In this document: piece by piece, positions 17,419-27,083 of the stretch | How the letters are laid out: every line of letters starts with the position of its first letter | Position numbering within the stretch: position 1 is the stretch's first letter | Source of the DNA: Azomonas macrocytogenes | GTDB lineage: Bacteria; Pseudomonadota; Gammaproteobacteria; Pseudomonadales; Pseudomonadaceae | Direction of reading: 5' to 3' | Length of the DNA stretch: 64,000 nt | NCBI RefSeq assembly: GCF_014191985.1 | Contig: NZ_JACHXI010000001.1 | Span: forward strand, 186,001-250,000 | Notes under the pieces: generated by a model | Told to the model about the DNA's origin: nothing | Seen by the model: only the letters and a program-made list of their open reading frames with translations | The model's database searches: none | Made by a program: the position numbers and the translations under genes

Positions 17419-17892
17419 TCAGCGCAGCTTCCGGATACGTTCGCTCGGGCTGATCACATCGGTGAGACGGATGCCGAATTTCTCATTCACCACGACGACT
17501 TCGCCGTGGGCGATCAGAGTACCGTTGATCAGCACATCCAGCGGCTCGCCAGCCAGGCGATCCAGCTCGACGACCGAGCCCTGGTTGAGTTGGAGCAGAT
17601 TGCGGATGCTGATTTCGGTGCTGCCCACCTCCATGGAAATACTCACCGGGATATCCAGGATCACTTCCAGGTTCGGCCCTTCCAGCGTCTGGTGCGGGTT
17701 GTTCGCTGGTGGCGCACTGCCGAATTCTTCGATAGGCGCCCGGGATTCCGACACCAGAGCCATCCGGCTATCCCCATTCATCAATGAATCGACATCAGCC
17801 TGGCTGGCACCCTCAGCTTCCTCCAACGCAGCAGCCCACTCGTCGGCCAGGGCCTTTTCCTCGGTAGACATGGGGTCTTTCTCATTTGCCAT
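17419..17892 (-). CDS. fliN: Flagellar motor switch protein FliN
   Basis: C-ring protein of the motor switch. The 157-aa protein has an acidic N-terminal part (about 1-65) and a C-terminal SpoA domain (about 75-155, LEVILDIPVSISMEVGSTEI and GEVVVVNEKFGIRLTD). The ATG at 17892 matches the P. aeruginosa length; the frame stays open upstream across the fliM end without a usable start. Confidence 0.97.
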   Translation of the reverse strand: MANEKDPMSTEEKALADEWAAALEEAEGASQADVDSLMNGDSRMALVSESRAPIEEFGSAPPANNPHQTLEGPNLEVILDIPVSISMEVGSTEISIRNLLQLNQGSVVELDRLAGEPLDVLINGTLIAHGEVVVVNEKFGIRLTDVISPSERIRKLR

Positions 17893-17929
17893 TGCGAAAC
17901 CTCGATCGCCACGAAATTGGACAGGGAAT

Positions 17930-18901
17930 TCAACGCACAACATTGATGGGCGATAACACCTGCAAGGCCAGATTGCCCTTATGCGCCCCCAGCTTGACCT
18001 TGAAGGCCGGAACGCCATTGGCGCGCATGATCATGTTCTCAGGCATCACGACCGGAATGACATCACCCGGCTGCATGTTCAGGATGTCGCGCAGTTTCAT
18101 CTGACGCTGTACGACCGTAGCGGCCAACGGCACCTTGACGTCGAGAATGTCCTCGCGCAGCGCTTTCGCCCAACGTTCGTCCTGATCGCTCAAATCCGAT
18201 TGGAAACCGGCATCCAGCAGCTCGCGGATCGGTTCGATCATCGAATAGGGAATGGTGATGTGCATATCACCGCCACCGCCATCCAGCTCGATGTGGAACG
18301 TCGATACGACCACGACTTCGCTGGGGTTGACGATGTTGGCCAACGCCGGATTCACCTCGGAGTTGATGTATTCGAAATCGACGCTCAGCACTGCCCGCCA
18401 GGCTTCCTTCAAATCGACGAAGGCCTGATCGAGCACCATGCGCACCACGCGCAATTCGGTTGGCGTGAATTCGCGCCCTTCGATCTTGGCGTGGCGACCG
18501 TCGCCACCGAAGAAGTTATCGACCAGCTTGAAAACCAGCTTGGCGTCCAGGATGAACAATGAAGTCCCGCGCAAGGGCTTGATCTTCACCAGATTGAGGC
18601 TGGTCGGAACATAGAGCGAGTGTACGTATTCGCCGAACTTCATGACCTGCACGCCGCCCACCGCCACCTCGGCCGAACGCCGCAGCAAATTGAATATGCT
18701 GACCCGGGTATAGCGGGCGAAACGCTCGTTGATCATCTCCAGGGTCGGCATGCGACCGCGAACGATACGATCCTGGGTAGTCAGGTCGTAGGTCCTGATC
18801 CCTCCCGGTTCGATATCGCTGTCGGTCTCGACCAGACCGTCGTCGACACCGTGCAGGAGTGCGTCGATTTCATCCTGCGAAAGAAGGTCTTGCATGGCCA
18901 T
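17930..18901 (-). CDS. fliM: Flagellar motor switch protein FliM
   Basis: C-ring protein that receives CheY-P. The 323-aa protein begins MAMQDLLSQDEIDALLHGVD, the conserved CheY-binding peptide, followed by the middle domain with PLRGTSLFILDAKLVFKLVD and a C-terminal SpoA domain. It lies 15 bp after fliL. Confidence 0.97.
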   Translation of the reverse strand: MAMQDLLSQDEIDALLHGVDDGLVETDSDIEPGGIRTYDLTTQDRIVRGRMPTLEMINERFARYTRVSIFNLLRRSAEVAVGGVQVMKFGEYVHSLYVPTSLNLVKIKPLRGTSLFILDAKLVFKLVDNFFGGDGRHAKIEGREFTPTELRVVRMVLDQAFVDLKEAWRAVLSVDFEYINSEVNPALANIVNPSEVVVVSTFHIELDGGGGDMHITIPYSMIEPIRELLDAGFQSDLSDQDERWAKALREDILDVKVPLAATVVQRQMKLRDILNMQPGDVIPVVMPENMIMRANGVPAFKVKLGAHKGNLALQVLSPINVVR

Positions 18902-18916
18902 GCGGAAAAGCCCTCG

Positions 18917-19444
18917 TCATTGCAAAACGAAATTGGTGAACAGCACTTGTTCGACGACCGGCTTGCCGAGCGCTTTCTGTGCCTGCTCCTGAATCCCGGC
19001 GGTAGCCTGCTGGCGCAGCATCTCTTTGCCTACCGGGGTCATCAAGGTTGCGAAATCCTGGCTGGAAAAGAGCATCACCAGCCGGTTGCGCAGCAGCGGC
19101 AGATGCTCTTTCAACGCATCCATTGCCACCTGATCCCGTCCCATCAGGGCAACGCTGACCTGCAGGTAGCGCTGTCGCCCATCCTGCTTGAAATTCACGA
19201 CAAATGCAGGCGTCAGCACCTGGTAGATCGCAACCTGCCTTACCGGGGCCGCCACCTCGGTGGCATGCTCGGACCCGGCCGCCTGTTCGGCGACAGTTTT
19301 GTTCGCCAGGAAAAACCAGGTAGCCGCCACCGATGCAGCGATCACCGCCAACAGGGCGATCACCATGACGATGATGAGCTTCCATCTGCTTTTACTCCCC
19401 GCCGAGTCACTACCGGGCACCTTGGGCACCTGTCTCTTAGCCAT
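18917..19444 (-). CDS. fliL: Flagellar basal-body protein FliL
   Basis: An inner-membrane protein that associates with the stators. The 175-aa sequence has a short cytoplasmic part, one membrane helix (about 23-46) and a periplasmic FliL domain (about 75-175, YQVLTPAFVVNFKQDGRQRY). It opens the fliLMNOPQR-flhB run, 128 bp after fliK. Confidence 0.95.
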   Translation of the reverse strand: MAKRQVPKVPGSDSAGSKSRWKLIIVMVIALLAVIAASVAATWFFLANKTVAEQAAGSEHATEVAAPVRQVAIYQVLTPAFVVNFKQDGRQRYLQVSVALMGRDQVAMDALKEHLPLLRNRLVMLFSSQDFATLMTPVGKEMLRQQATAGIQEQAQKALGKPVVEQVLFTNFVLQ

Positions 19445-19572
19445 ACCGGGAATCCGTCACTGCAAGCCTCGACTTATGGAAGTAGGAATTGGGATCTATC
19501 GAAATTTCGGCGTGAAACGCAGGGCTGCGCCGAAGCCGGCCGCCCCACAGGAACCGGATCATGGCTTAATGC

Positions 19573-20859
19573 TCAGGCATAGTAATCGACCAGACCATGG
19601 CCTGTTTCCGACCGGCCTGACGCTATCTCCGCGCTGCCGATGACAAGTTCTTCTCCATCCGCAACAGAGCCAGCCAACACGGAGCCGCCCTGTTGCCGCT
19701 CACTGCCCTGCTCCCCCTGCCAACCACGTGCCAGTGACTGGTCGGAAACATTGACATCGAGAAGCTGCATGCCTTGCTGGTTGAACATATCGCGCAGGCG
19801 CTGCGCCTGCCCTTCGACGACCTCGCGCACGCCCGCGTGCGGACTGGCGAAGGTCACCTGCACCTGGTCCTTGTCGAGCTCGATGCGTACCTCCATTCGC
19901 CCCAGCTCGGCAGGGTCGAGCTGAATATCGGCAGACTTCAGGTTCTGGCTCGACATCCACATGACCCGCTCGACCGCGCCCTCGCTCCAGCCTGGCTGTT
20001 GCATCGCCAGCGGCGGGCCGGGAATCGGAACGGCCGACCGCTGTGGCACATTGTCATGCAGGGAAGCCCCCTGGATCAGGTTATCGAACCTTGATCCGGC
20101 GGCTTCGCCGGGCAAATCGTTGCCCGGCAAATCGTCGCGATCGGTCGTTGAAATATCCGCATCGGCAACTGTGGATAAGGAAAATTCCGCCAGTGGTAGC
20201 ACGCTGACGCTTTCGCCTTGTTGATCGCTGGCAGCAGCCAATTGTTGCAGCGATACAGCCGAATCGGCAGGAGCACCCTTCGTGGTAGCCGCCGCCATAG
20301 CCGTCAAGTTTATGTCACCCCTGGTTGCTTCGACTGCAACAGCCACCCCGCTTGCCTGTGCCAGGGAATCGTCGCCAGGCAAGGATTCACTTTGAGACGA
20401 AACCAAGGAAGGCTCCATTCCCTGGGCTATCGAAGCTGCCCCCTCATCCTGCAGGCCAGACATAGACTGACCGGACAACGCTGGGTCCGTCGCGGCCATG
20501 GGTAACCCCGGCAGCATCGCAGCATCCGGGTCGGCCTGATCGCGATCCGCTTCGTCTTTTTCCGAAGCGACTGTAGACGATTCGTCATCCTCGCTGGTGG
20601 TAACCGCTGCCGCACTGCTGCCAGCATCACGGTTAACATCGGCCGATTCTCGTTGCCCTGGGCGTTCCGCGGCATTTGCGTGACGCGATCCGGCAGCCGC
20701 TTCATTGCTGTTGGTGGCCCTGGTCTGGCGCTCGTTGGCATAGACTGCGGCGAAATCTACTGCCCTATCCTTGCCACCCTCAGCGCTATACGTGGGGGCC
20801 TTGGGCATCCGGCGAGCATCAACAGCAGGAGTAATCGATAGATCAGGCGAGACAGACAT
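19573..20859 (-). CDS. fliK: Flagellar hook-length control protein FliK
   Basis: A secreted ruler that sets hook length and triggers the FlhB switch. The 428-aa protein has a long Ser/Ala/Asp-rich, probably disordered N-terminal region (about 1-280) and the conserved C-terminal domain (about 305-400, IQLDPAELGRMEVRIELDKD and LRDMFNQQGMQLLDV). The ATG at 20859 is preceded by GGAAA; an in-frame start at 20901 has no site. It lies 99 bp after the hpt gene. Confidence 0.92.
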   Translation of the reverse strand: MSVSPDLSITPAVDARRMPKAPTYSAEGGKDRAVDFAAVYANERQTRATNSNEAAAGSRHANAAERPGQRESADVNRDAGSSAAAVTTSEDDESSTVASEKDEADRDQADPDAAMLPGLPMAATDPALSGQSMSGLQDEGAASIAQGMEPSLVSSQSESLPGDDSLAQASGVAVAVEATRGDINLTAMAAATTKGAPADSAVSLQQLAAASDQQGESVSVLPLAEFSLSTVADADISTTDRDDLPGNDLPGEAAGSRFDNLIQGASLHDNVPQRSAVPIPGPPLAMQQPGWSEGAVERVMWMSSQNLKSADIQLDPAELGRMEVRIELDKDQVQVTFASPHAGVREVVEGQAQRLRDMFNQQGMQLLDVNVSDQSLARGWQGEQGSERQQGGSVLAGSVADGEELVIGSAEIASGRSETGHGLVDYYA

Positions 20860-20958
20860 GGCGCTTTCCGGACAGGAATCGAGTTGCTCGACACCAAGCA
20901 AGTTCCAGGCCGCAAAAACGACAAATAACCGACAGGTGTATTTCAGCAGTTGGGATAT

Positions 20959-21294
20959 TCACAAGCCTTTCAGCAGCTCGCGAACGACCATGAACTCTCG
21001 CTGTATACGCTCGACTATCTGTGCAATATCACTTACCTCCGCATCCCTGGCCAGCTGCTCCAGCGTATGACAGAGGTTGGCCAGGCTGCTGGCCCCCATA
21101 TTGCTGCTGCTGCCTTTGAGACTGTGGGCAAGCCGGCGCAGCTCGCCAAGCTGCTGGTCGGTATAAGCTTCCTCCAGCAGCTTCAGGCGATTTTCCGAAT
21201 CGGCGACATAGGTGTCGACGAGCGCAGCGAGCCGGTCGCCCATGATCAATTTCAAGTTGTTCAACGTACTGTCATCCAGATGAACGTCTGGCAA
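20959..21294 (-). CDS. hptB: Histidine phosphotransfer (Hpt) protein, HptB-like
   Basis: A 111-aa single Hpt domain with the phosphoacceptor His in RRLAHSLKGSSSNMGASSL (about residue 56). It passes phosphate from hybrid kinases to a receiver; the neighbour HsbR is the natural partner, as in P. aeruginosa. The start is probably TTG at 21294, 3 bp after the hsbR stop, with GAGGG upstream, so it is coupled to hsbR translation. Internal ATGs would remove the first helix. Confidence 0.83.
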   Translation of the reverse strand: MPDVHLDDSTLNNLKLIMGDRLAALVDTYVADSENRLKLLEEAYTDQQLGELRRLAHSLKGSSSNMGASSLANLCHTLEQLARDAEVSDIAQIVERIQREFMVVRELLKGL

Positions 21295-21297
21295 AGG

Positions 21298-23004
21298 TCA
21301 TCCCTCAGTCAAGGTGTCGCAAGACCAGTCGAATTCTGCGCTCAATCCACGTCCATCAGGCTGCCACTCGAAGCGCGTACATAATTGCCGAACCAGCTTG
21401 AGGCCGCGCCCGCGCAGGCCAAGCAGCGAACATCGCTTGGTGATTATCCGGTCGACATCGAATCCAGCCCCGCTGTCGCGGATAGTGATTTTCAGCACGC
21501 CACCTGTCGGAGTGCGCCGGAAGCGCAGCTCGATACCGACAAATCCCTGGGTCAGCGCATGCAGGCGCTGATGCCGCAACGCGTAATAATGACCAAACCC
21601 CTCGGCATCGCATTTTATGGTGGAGTCCATTTCAAGGACTCCGTATTCCAGGGCATTGGAATAGAGCTCCGCCAGCACGGTATAAATGGCTCCAGCCTGG
21701 TCTGCCAGCTCGCGTACCTGCAAGATCAGTTGCAGCAACAGTGGCAGCGGATTGAATGTGCGCAGGGCTTCGGCACCCAGCTCGAACCCCACTGACCAGT
21801 CCAGTGGACTTGCCCCCGGCAAGGGCGCGGAAGAATAGGCTAGCGGCGCCAGCCTCAGTGCTTCATCCAGAACAATCTCGACCAGGCTCAGGTCATCCTG
21901 CGCCTGACCGTGAAAATCCAGCAAAGCCTGCTGGATAGTGTCAAAAAAACCGGAATCATGGGCGCAGTCCAGAATAGCCCGCAAGCGCCCCATGCCAAAG
22001 GGCTCGCCCTGCGCATTGCGGGTTTCCAGCACCCCATCGGAAAGCAGCACCAGGCGGTCGCCCGGCATGATCGGACAAGCCTCGAAGCAGCTATCGAACT
22101 TCGCCGACTCCAGCACGCCCAGCGGCAAATGGCGGGATACCAGCTCATGTCGCTGGCCGTTGCGGCTCAGTAGAAAACCGGCCGGCATGCCACCGCTCCA
22201 CACCTTCAGCAACTGATGCTGCAGGTCGATTTCCAGCAGCATCGCGCAACAGAACATCTCGACCGGCAGGATGCGACCAAGCTTGCCGTTCAGTTCGCAG
22301 AGGATATCGGCACTGCTGTATCCCTTGCTGGTCATGCCGTAGAAGGTTTCCGCCAGCGGCATCGCCCCCACGGCTGCAGGCAGGCCGTGCCCGGTGAAAT
22401 CCCCCAGCAGAACATGCAGGGCACCGGTCGGTGTCTGCGCCACCAGCAACAAGTCGCCATTGAACAGTGCCAGGGGCGATTGCCGGTAGCGGATACCCGG
22501 GACATTCGGGCAACCGCTATGCGCCACCTTGTCGAAAATCTGCTTGGCCAGGCGCTGCTCGTTGAGCAATTGGTGGTGCTGGCGAGCAATCAGATCCCGC
22601 TGCTGCAAAACGGTGGTTTGCAGCACGCGCAAGCGATTCATGGCCTGGATCTTGGCATCGAGAACGATCGGGTTGTAGGGCTTGGAAAGAAAGTCATCGC
22701 CTCCCGCTCCGAGCGCATTGACCAACGCCTCGTTCTCTACCAGCGAGGTCAGGAAAATGATCGGCACCAGTTCATCGCCGGCCAGCCGCTTGATCTCCCG
22801 GGCCGCCTGGAAACCGTCCATGATCGGCATCTGCGCATCCATCAGGACGATTTGCGGATGCTCTTCGCGAAACAGTGCCACGGCTTCTTCGCCATTGGCT
22901 GCGATCAGGACGCGGTGCCCGCACCGCTCGAGCAAGGCGGAAAGAATCAATTGGTCGGATGGGCTGTCATCGGCGACCAGGATGGACAGCCCGGCATAGG
23001 CCAT
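21298..23004 (-). CDS. hsbR: Receiver / PP2C phosphatase / HATPase switch protein HsbR
   Basis: A 568-aa three-domain regulator. Residues 1-125 form a receiver (ILVADDSPSDQL, IVLMDAQMPIMDGF). About 185-380 is a SpoIIE/PP2C phosphatase domain with metal-binding aspartates in LLGDFTGHGLPA, LLSDGVLETRN and QDDLSLVEI. About 420-565 is a HATPase kinase domain (ELYSNALEYGVL, DSGAGFD, GRGLKLVRQLC). In P. aeruginosa the homologue phosphorylates and dephosphorylates HsbA under control of HptB. The ATG at 23004 overlaps the hsbA stop (ATGA). Confidence 0.88.
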   Translation of the reverse strand: MAYAGLSILVADDSPSDQLILSALLERCGHRVLIAANGEEAVALFREEHPQIVLMDAQMPIMDGFQAAREIKRLAGDELVPIIFLTSLVENEALVNALGAGGDDFLSKPYNPIVLDAKIQAMNRLRVLQTTVLQQRDLIARQHHQLLNEQRLAKQIFDKVAHSGCPNVPGIRYRQSPLALFNGDLLLVAQTPTGALHVLLGDFTGHGLPAAVGAMPLAETFYGMTSKGYSSADILCELNGKLGRILPVEMFCCAMLLEIDLQHQLLKVWSGGMPAGFLLSRNGQRHELVSRHLPLGVLESAKFDSCFEACPIMPGDRLVLLSDGVLETRNAQGEPFGMGRLRAILDCAHDSGFFDTIQQALLDFHGQAQDDLSLVEIVLDEALRLAPLAYSSAPLPGASPLDWSVGFELGAEALRTFNPLPLLLQLILQVRELADQAGAIYTVLAELYSNALEYGVLEMDSTIKCDAEGFGHYYALRHQRLHALTQGFVGIELRFRRTPTGGVLKITIRDSGAGFDVDRIITKRCSLLGLRGRGLKLVRQLCTRFEWQPDGRGLSAEFDWSCDTLTEG

Positions 23005-23309
23005 CAAGCGATCTCGAATAGCTGCTCGAAGCTCGCAATGGACAATATCTCGCGCACTGTGGAGCCACAGTTGATCAAGCGGATATCGGCCTCGTCGCCG
23101 CCGGCGAAATCGCGCAGCAGCAACAGCATGCCGAGCGCCGAGCTGTCCAGATAGGTGGTATTGGCGAAATCGATCACATAGCGCTTGGGGTGGATTCCGG
23201 CACATCGGTAGCAATCGCGGAAATCCTGGTGCTTGTTGAAATCGAAACGCCCTGGAATGGCAATGATCAACTCATCCCCATCGGCCGAAGGGTGTGAAAC
23301 GATGGTCAT
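23004..23309 (-). CDS. hsbA: Anti-sigma factor antagonist HsbA (STAS domain)
   Basis: A 101-aa STAS-domain protein with the phosphorylatable serine region TTYLDSSALGMLLLLRDF (about 53-70). In P. aeruginosa HsbA binds FlgM, freeing FliA, or a diguanylate cyclase, depending on its phosphorylation by HsbR. The gene has a good ribosome-binding site (AGGAGA) and leads the hsbA-hsbR-hpt run, 130 bp after fliJ. Function is inferred from homologues. Confidence 0.87.
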   Translation of the reverse strand: MTIVSHPSADGDELIIAIPGRFDFNKHQDFRDCYRCAGIHPKRYVIDFANTTYLDSSALGMLLLLRDFAGGDEADIRLINCGSTVREILSIASFEQLFEIA

Positions 23310-23439
23310 GCGATTCTCCTGAAAGGGTTCGTCTCGCAGTGCCTAGTGTACAGGCAGTCCTTCGGCAAACCCAGGCGACTCTCTTGCAATTGAGATGTAT
23401 CACTCAGATAGACCGGCAGCAACGATTCAGGATCCGTAA

Positions 23440-23895
23440 TCATTCGGTTCCTGGTCGCCTGCCGGCCAGGCGCTGGCAGAATTCGTCGAGCACTTTCTGC
23501 TCATGCCTGTCAGCCGCAACACGGGCCTGCCGCAGGTAACGCTCCACCAGCTTGCGCAGCCCGTCCAGGCGGGCATTGCGCTGTTGCCATTGCCGGCGCA
23601 GCTTGTCCAGATTGTCCTGGTGCCAGGCAACGCTGCGCTGCTGTTGGGTAACGGCGACTTCCATCTGCGCCAGGAAGCGCTGGTAATTCATCAACCATTG
23701 CCCGGAAACACCACTGCTGCCCCGGCTCAACCATTGCTGCTGATAATCGCGGTAGTAACGCTCCAACTCGCCGAGCTTGTCTTCGGCCTGGGTCAACAGA
23801 ACCTGGCCTTGGCCAAGCTTCCTGGCCGCCTCGCGCTCGGCGCGCTCGGCCATTTCGATTACAGGTTGCAGGCGTTCAGCGGTACTGGATGCCAC
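23440..23895 (-). CDS. fliJ: Flagellar export chaperone-escort protein FliJ
   Basis: A 151-aa, almost entirely coiled-coil protein that works with the FliI ATPase. The start is most likely GTG at 23895, because AAGGAGG lies 7 bases upstream, overlapping the fliI stop; a TTG two codons earlier is too close to that site. The sequence GVSGQWLMNYQRFLAQ is shared with Pseudomonas FliJ. It begins 12 bp after fliI. Confidence 0.93.
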   Translation of the reverse strand: MASSTAERLQPVIEMAERAEREAARKLGQGQVLLTQAEDKLGELERYYRDYQQQWLSRGSSGVSGQWLMNYQRFLAQMEVAVTQQQRSVAWHQDNLDKLRRQWQQRNARLDGLRKLVERYLRQARVAADRHEQKVLDEFCQRLAGRRPGTE

Positions 23896-23907
23896 AGGCA
23901 AGCCTCC

Positions 23908-25260
23908 TTAGCGCTTGGCGACCAGCAATGTGGACAAACGTGTCGTGCTTTGTGCCAGTGTTTCGCTTTCATTGAGTCCCTGGCGCAGGAACGCCGACAT
24001 TTCGGCCTGCAATGAAATAGCCAGATCGGTTTTCGGATCGCCACCCGGCACATAGGCACCCACACTGAGCAGATCGCGACTCTGCTGGTAACGGGACCAC
24101 AACTGCTTGAAATGCTGAGCGTTCTTCACCTGCTCGGCATCCACTACTTGCGGCATTACCCGGCTGATGGACGCCTCGATATCGATGGCCGGGTAATGCC
24201 CTTCTTCCGCCAGCCGGCGAGACAATACGATATGACCGTCGAGCACACCGCGCGCCGCATCGGCGATCGGATCCTGCTGATCGTCGCCCTCGGACAAGAC
24301 CGTATAGAAGGCGGTGATCGAGCCGCCGCCCTGCTCCGCATTACCGGCCCGCTCCACCAGGCTGGGCAGTTTGGCGAACACCGACGGCGGATAGCCCTTG
24401 GTCGCCGGCGGCTCGCCGATGGCCAGGGCGATTTCACGTTGGGCCTGGGCAAAACGGGTCAGCGAATCCATCAGAAGCAGTACATTCCTGCCTTTGTCGC
24501 GAAAATATTCGGCGATTCGTGTGCAATACATGGCGGCCCGCAAACGCATCAGCGGTGCCTCGTCTGCTGGCGAGGCAACTACTACCGAGCGCTTGAGGCT
24601 TTCCTCGCCAAGGCTATGCTCGATGAACTCTTTGACCTCGCGACCACGCTCGCCGATCAACCCGACCACGATGATGTCCGCCGCGGTAAAACGGGTCATC
24701 ATGCCAAGCAGAACGCTCTTGCCGACGCCAGTACCGGCAAACAGCCCCAGACGCTGCCCGCGCCCGACTGTAAGCAGACCGTTGATGCTGCGCACGCCCA
24801 CATCCAGCGGCTCGTCGATCGGATGACGCTTGAGCGGGTTGATCGTCGGTCCTTCCAGTGGCACCCAGTCCTCGGCCTTCATCCCTCCCTTGCCGTCCAG
24901 CGCCCGGCCAGCGCCATCGAGTACCCGACCGAGCATCGAGCTGCCCATGGGCAAACGACCGGTATTGGGCACTGGCACCACCCGGGCGCCGGGTGCAATT
25001 CCGGCCAGACTGCCGACCGGCATGAGATAAAGCCTGCCACCGGAAAAACCCATGACCTCGGCCTCGACCTGGCGCGCCTGGTATTGGTCGTCATTGACGA
25101 TCAGGCAGCGGCTGCCTACAGCCGCGCGCAGGCCCTCAGCCTCAAGCGTCAGCCCGACCATGCGCAGCAGGCGTCCTTCGAGGATCGGTTGGCTGGGCAG
25201 CTCCAAGGCACCGAGGTAAGTCTCGAAGCGGCGGGCGAAACTGACCCGCTCAAGGCGCAT
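23908..25260 (-). CDS. fliI: Flagellum-specific export ATPase FliI
   Basis: A 450-aa F1-beta-like ATPase of the flagellar export apparatus. Walker A is [16 protein letters not shown] (about 172-187) and Walker B is [19 protein letters not shown] (about 258-276). The N-terminal FliH-binding part and C-terminal helical part are both present. The start overlaps the fliH end by 11 bp. Confidence 0.97.
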   Translation of the reverse strand: MRLERVSFARRFETYLGALELPSQPILEGRLLRMVGLTLEAEGLRAAVGSRCLIVNDDQYQARQVEAEVMGFSGGRLYLMPVGSLAGIAPGARVVPVPNTGRLPMGSSMLGRVLDGAGRALDGKGGMKAEDWVPLEGPTINPLKRHPIDEPLDVGVRSINGLLTVGRGQRLGLFAGTGVGKSVLLGMMTRFTAADIIVVGLIGERGREVKEFIEHSLGEESLKRSVVVASPADEAPLMRLRAAMYCTRIAEYFRDKGRNVLLLMDSLTRFAQAQREIALAIGEPPATKGYPPSVFAKLPSLVERAGNAEQGGGSITAFYTVLSEGDDQQDPIADAARGVLDGHIVLSRRLAEEGHYPAIDIEASISRVMPQVVDAEQVKNAQHFKQLWSRYQQSRDLLSVGAYVPGGDPKTDLAISLQAEMSAFLRQGLNESETLAQSTTRLSTLLVAKR

Positions 25261-26059
25261 CGTCGCCCCCCAGTTCCAGGCTCAGATCCGCAGCGGGCGG
25301 ATTGGTGGCGTTTTCCCGTTGCTGCTCGAATAACTGCTCGATGGCCTGCGCAAGACGCGTCTCGATACTGGCATCGATCCGGCTATGCTCGGTTTCGATC
25401 CGGCAACCACCGGCCAGCAATTCGTCGTCCTCAAGGATTCGCCATTTCTCTTCGTGGCGCTCGCGCAGTGCCTTGATCTGCTCGAAGTCCTGCGGGTTGA
25501 CGTGGATACGGATATTCTGCGCCCCCATCGGCAACAGCTTGAGCGCTTCGCGCAAGACGTGGGCGATCATGCTCGAATCGGCCAGCAGATCGCGGCGGAT
25601 CACCTGGCGGGCCAACTGCCCCAGCAACGTGAGCATGGCGTGTTCGAGGTTGCGATCCTGATCGGCGATCGGCTCCATGAGCTGTCCCATCAGTCGCTCC
25701 AGATTCTGCAGGCACGGTGCCAGGGTTGCCTCGGCTTCTTGCCGGGCCTTGAGCTGGCCGGCATGGAAACCTTCCTTTTCTCCCGTGGCAAATCCCTCGT
25801 TATAGGCATCCTGGTAGGCGTCCTGACGAATGGCTTCCAGCTCTTCGAGCGTCAGCGGTTTGACTTGCTCGACCGGAACATCCTCGATTTCGCCGACCGG
25901 CTCGGGATCGGCCTCGACCTCGGTCTGTGCGGTTTCATCCGGCTCGGCTTCTTCCGCCGCGGCGGGCTCTGCGGGCGGATCGAAACTGGGCAACGCCCAG
26001 CGGTCGAACACGCCGAGATCCCGTCCACGGATCAACTCGCTGGAATCGTCTTTACTCAT
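25250..26059 (-). CDS. fliH: Flagellar export regulator FliH
   Basis: A 269-aa cytoplasmic protein that binds and restrains FliI and links it to the C ring. The N-terminal third is acidic and Pro/Glu-rich. A repeat-bearing helical stretch follows ([18 protein letters not shown], GxxxG-type), and the C-terminal FliH/YscL domain covers about 140-255. It lies 7 bp after fliG and overlaps fliI. Confidence 0.95.
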   Translation of the reverse strand: MSKDDSSELIRGRDLGVFDRWALPSFDPPAEPAAAEEAEPDETAQTEVEADPEPVGEIEDVPVEQVKPLTLEELEAIRQDAYQDAYNEGFATGEKEGFHAGQLKARQEAEATLAPCLQNLERLMGQLMEPIADQDRNLEHAMLTLLGQLARQVIRRDLLADSSMIAHVLREALKLLPMGAQNIRIHVNPQDFEQIKALRERHEEKWRILEDDELLAGGCRIETEHSRIDASIETRLAQAIEQLFEQQRENATNPPAADLSLELGGDDAP

Positions 26060-26066
26060 GGGGAAC

Positions 26067-27083
26067 TCAGATCATTTCACCGCCGCCCTTGCCACCCAGG
26101 GAAATCTCTCCCGCATCGGCCATGCGCCGGGCGACGGTCAGGATTTCCTTCTGCGCAGCTTCCACATCGCTGACCCGCACCGGTCCTTTCGACTCCAGAT
26201 CGTCACGCAGCAATTCGGCAGCACGTTTGGACATGTTTTTGAAAAACTTTTCCTGGATCGCATCGTCGGCGCCTTTGAGTGCCATTACCAGCACATCGGA
26301 AGATATCTCGCGCAGCAGCGACTGAATGCCACGATCATCGACATCGGCCAGGTTACCGAAGACGAACATCAAGTCTTCGATCTTGCCGGAAAGATCCGTA
26401 TCCACTTCACGGATGGCTTCCATCAATTGGCCTTCGAGCGAGCTATCCAGGAAGTTCATGATATCTGCAGCACGCTTGACGCCACCCAGGGCGGTACGGC
26501 TGGTATTGGAGTTGCCGGAGAACTGCTTCTCGAGGATCTGATTGAGCTCCTTGAGCGCGGCCGGCTGCACGGTATGCAGCGAAGAAACGCGTAGGATGAT
26601 GTCCAACCTGGCCTTGGGGTCGAAATATGACAGGATCTCGCTGGCCTGGTCGGGATCCAGGTAGGCAATGACGATGGCCTGGATCTGCGGATGCTCGTAG
26701 CGAATGACATCGGCGACAGCGCGGGCTTCCATCCATTTCAGGCTGTCCAGACCGCTGGTATTGCCACCGAGCAGGATACGGTCGATCAAGCCGCCGGCCT
26801 TCTCGTCGCCCAGGGCCTGGGTGAGCATTTTGCGAATGTAGCTATCGGAGCCGATTCCGAGGCTGGTTTGGTGGCCGACCAGCTCGACGAATTCGCTCAT
26901 CACCGTTTCGATCTGCTCGCGCTGGATATTGCCCATCTGGGCCATGGCGGTTCCTACCCGCTGGACCTCCTTCGGCCCGAGGTGGCGCAACACCTGGGCG
27001 GCGTCACTCTCACCCAGCGCAAGCAGCAGGATAGCGGCCTTGTCGACCTTGTTCAGCTTGTCTGCAGCGCGATTATTATTCAT
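26067..27083 (-). CDS. fliG: Flagellar motor switch protein FliG
   Basis: The torque-generating C-ring protein. The 338-aa sequence carries N, middle and C domains; LDSLKWMEARAVADVIRYEH (about 111-130) and the EHPQ motif are in the middle domain, and charged residues of the C domain (KGADDAIQEKFFKNMSKRAA) face the stators. It overlaps fliF by 8 bp. Confidence 0.97.
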   Translation of the reverse strand: MNNNRAADKLNKVDKAAILLLALGESDAAQVLRHLGPKEVQRVGTAMAQMGNIQREQIETVMSEFVELVGHQTSLGIGSDSYIRKMLTQALGDEKAGGLIDRILLGGNTSGLDSLKWMEARAVADVIRYEHPQIQAIVIAYLDPDQASEILSYFDPKARLDIILRVSSLHTVQPAALKELNQILEKQFSGNSNTSRTALGGVKRAADIMNFLDSSLEGQLMEAIREVDTDLSGKIEDLMFVFGNLADVDDRGIQSLLREISSDVLVMALKGADDAIQEKFFKNMSKRAAELLRDDLESKGPVRVSDVEAAQKEILTVARRMADAGEISLGGKGGGEMI

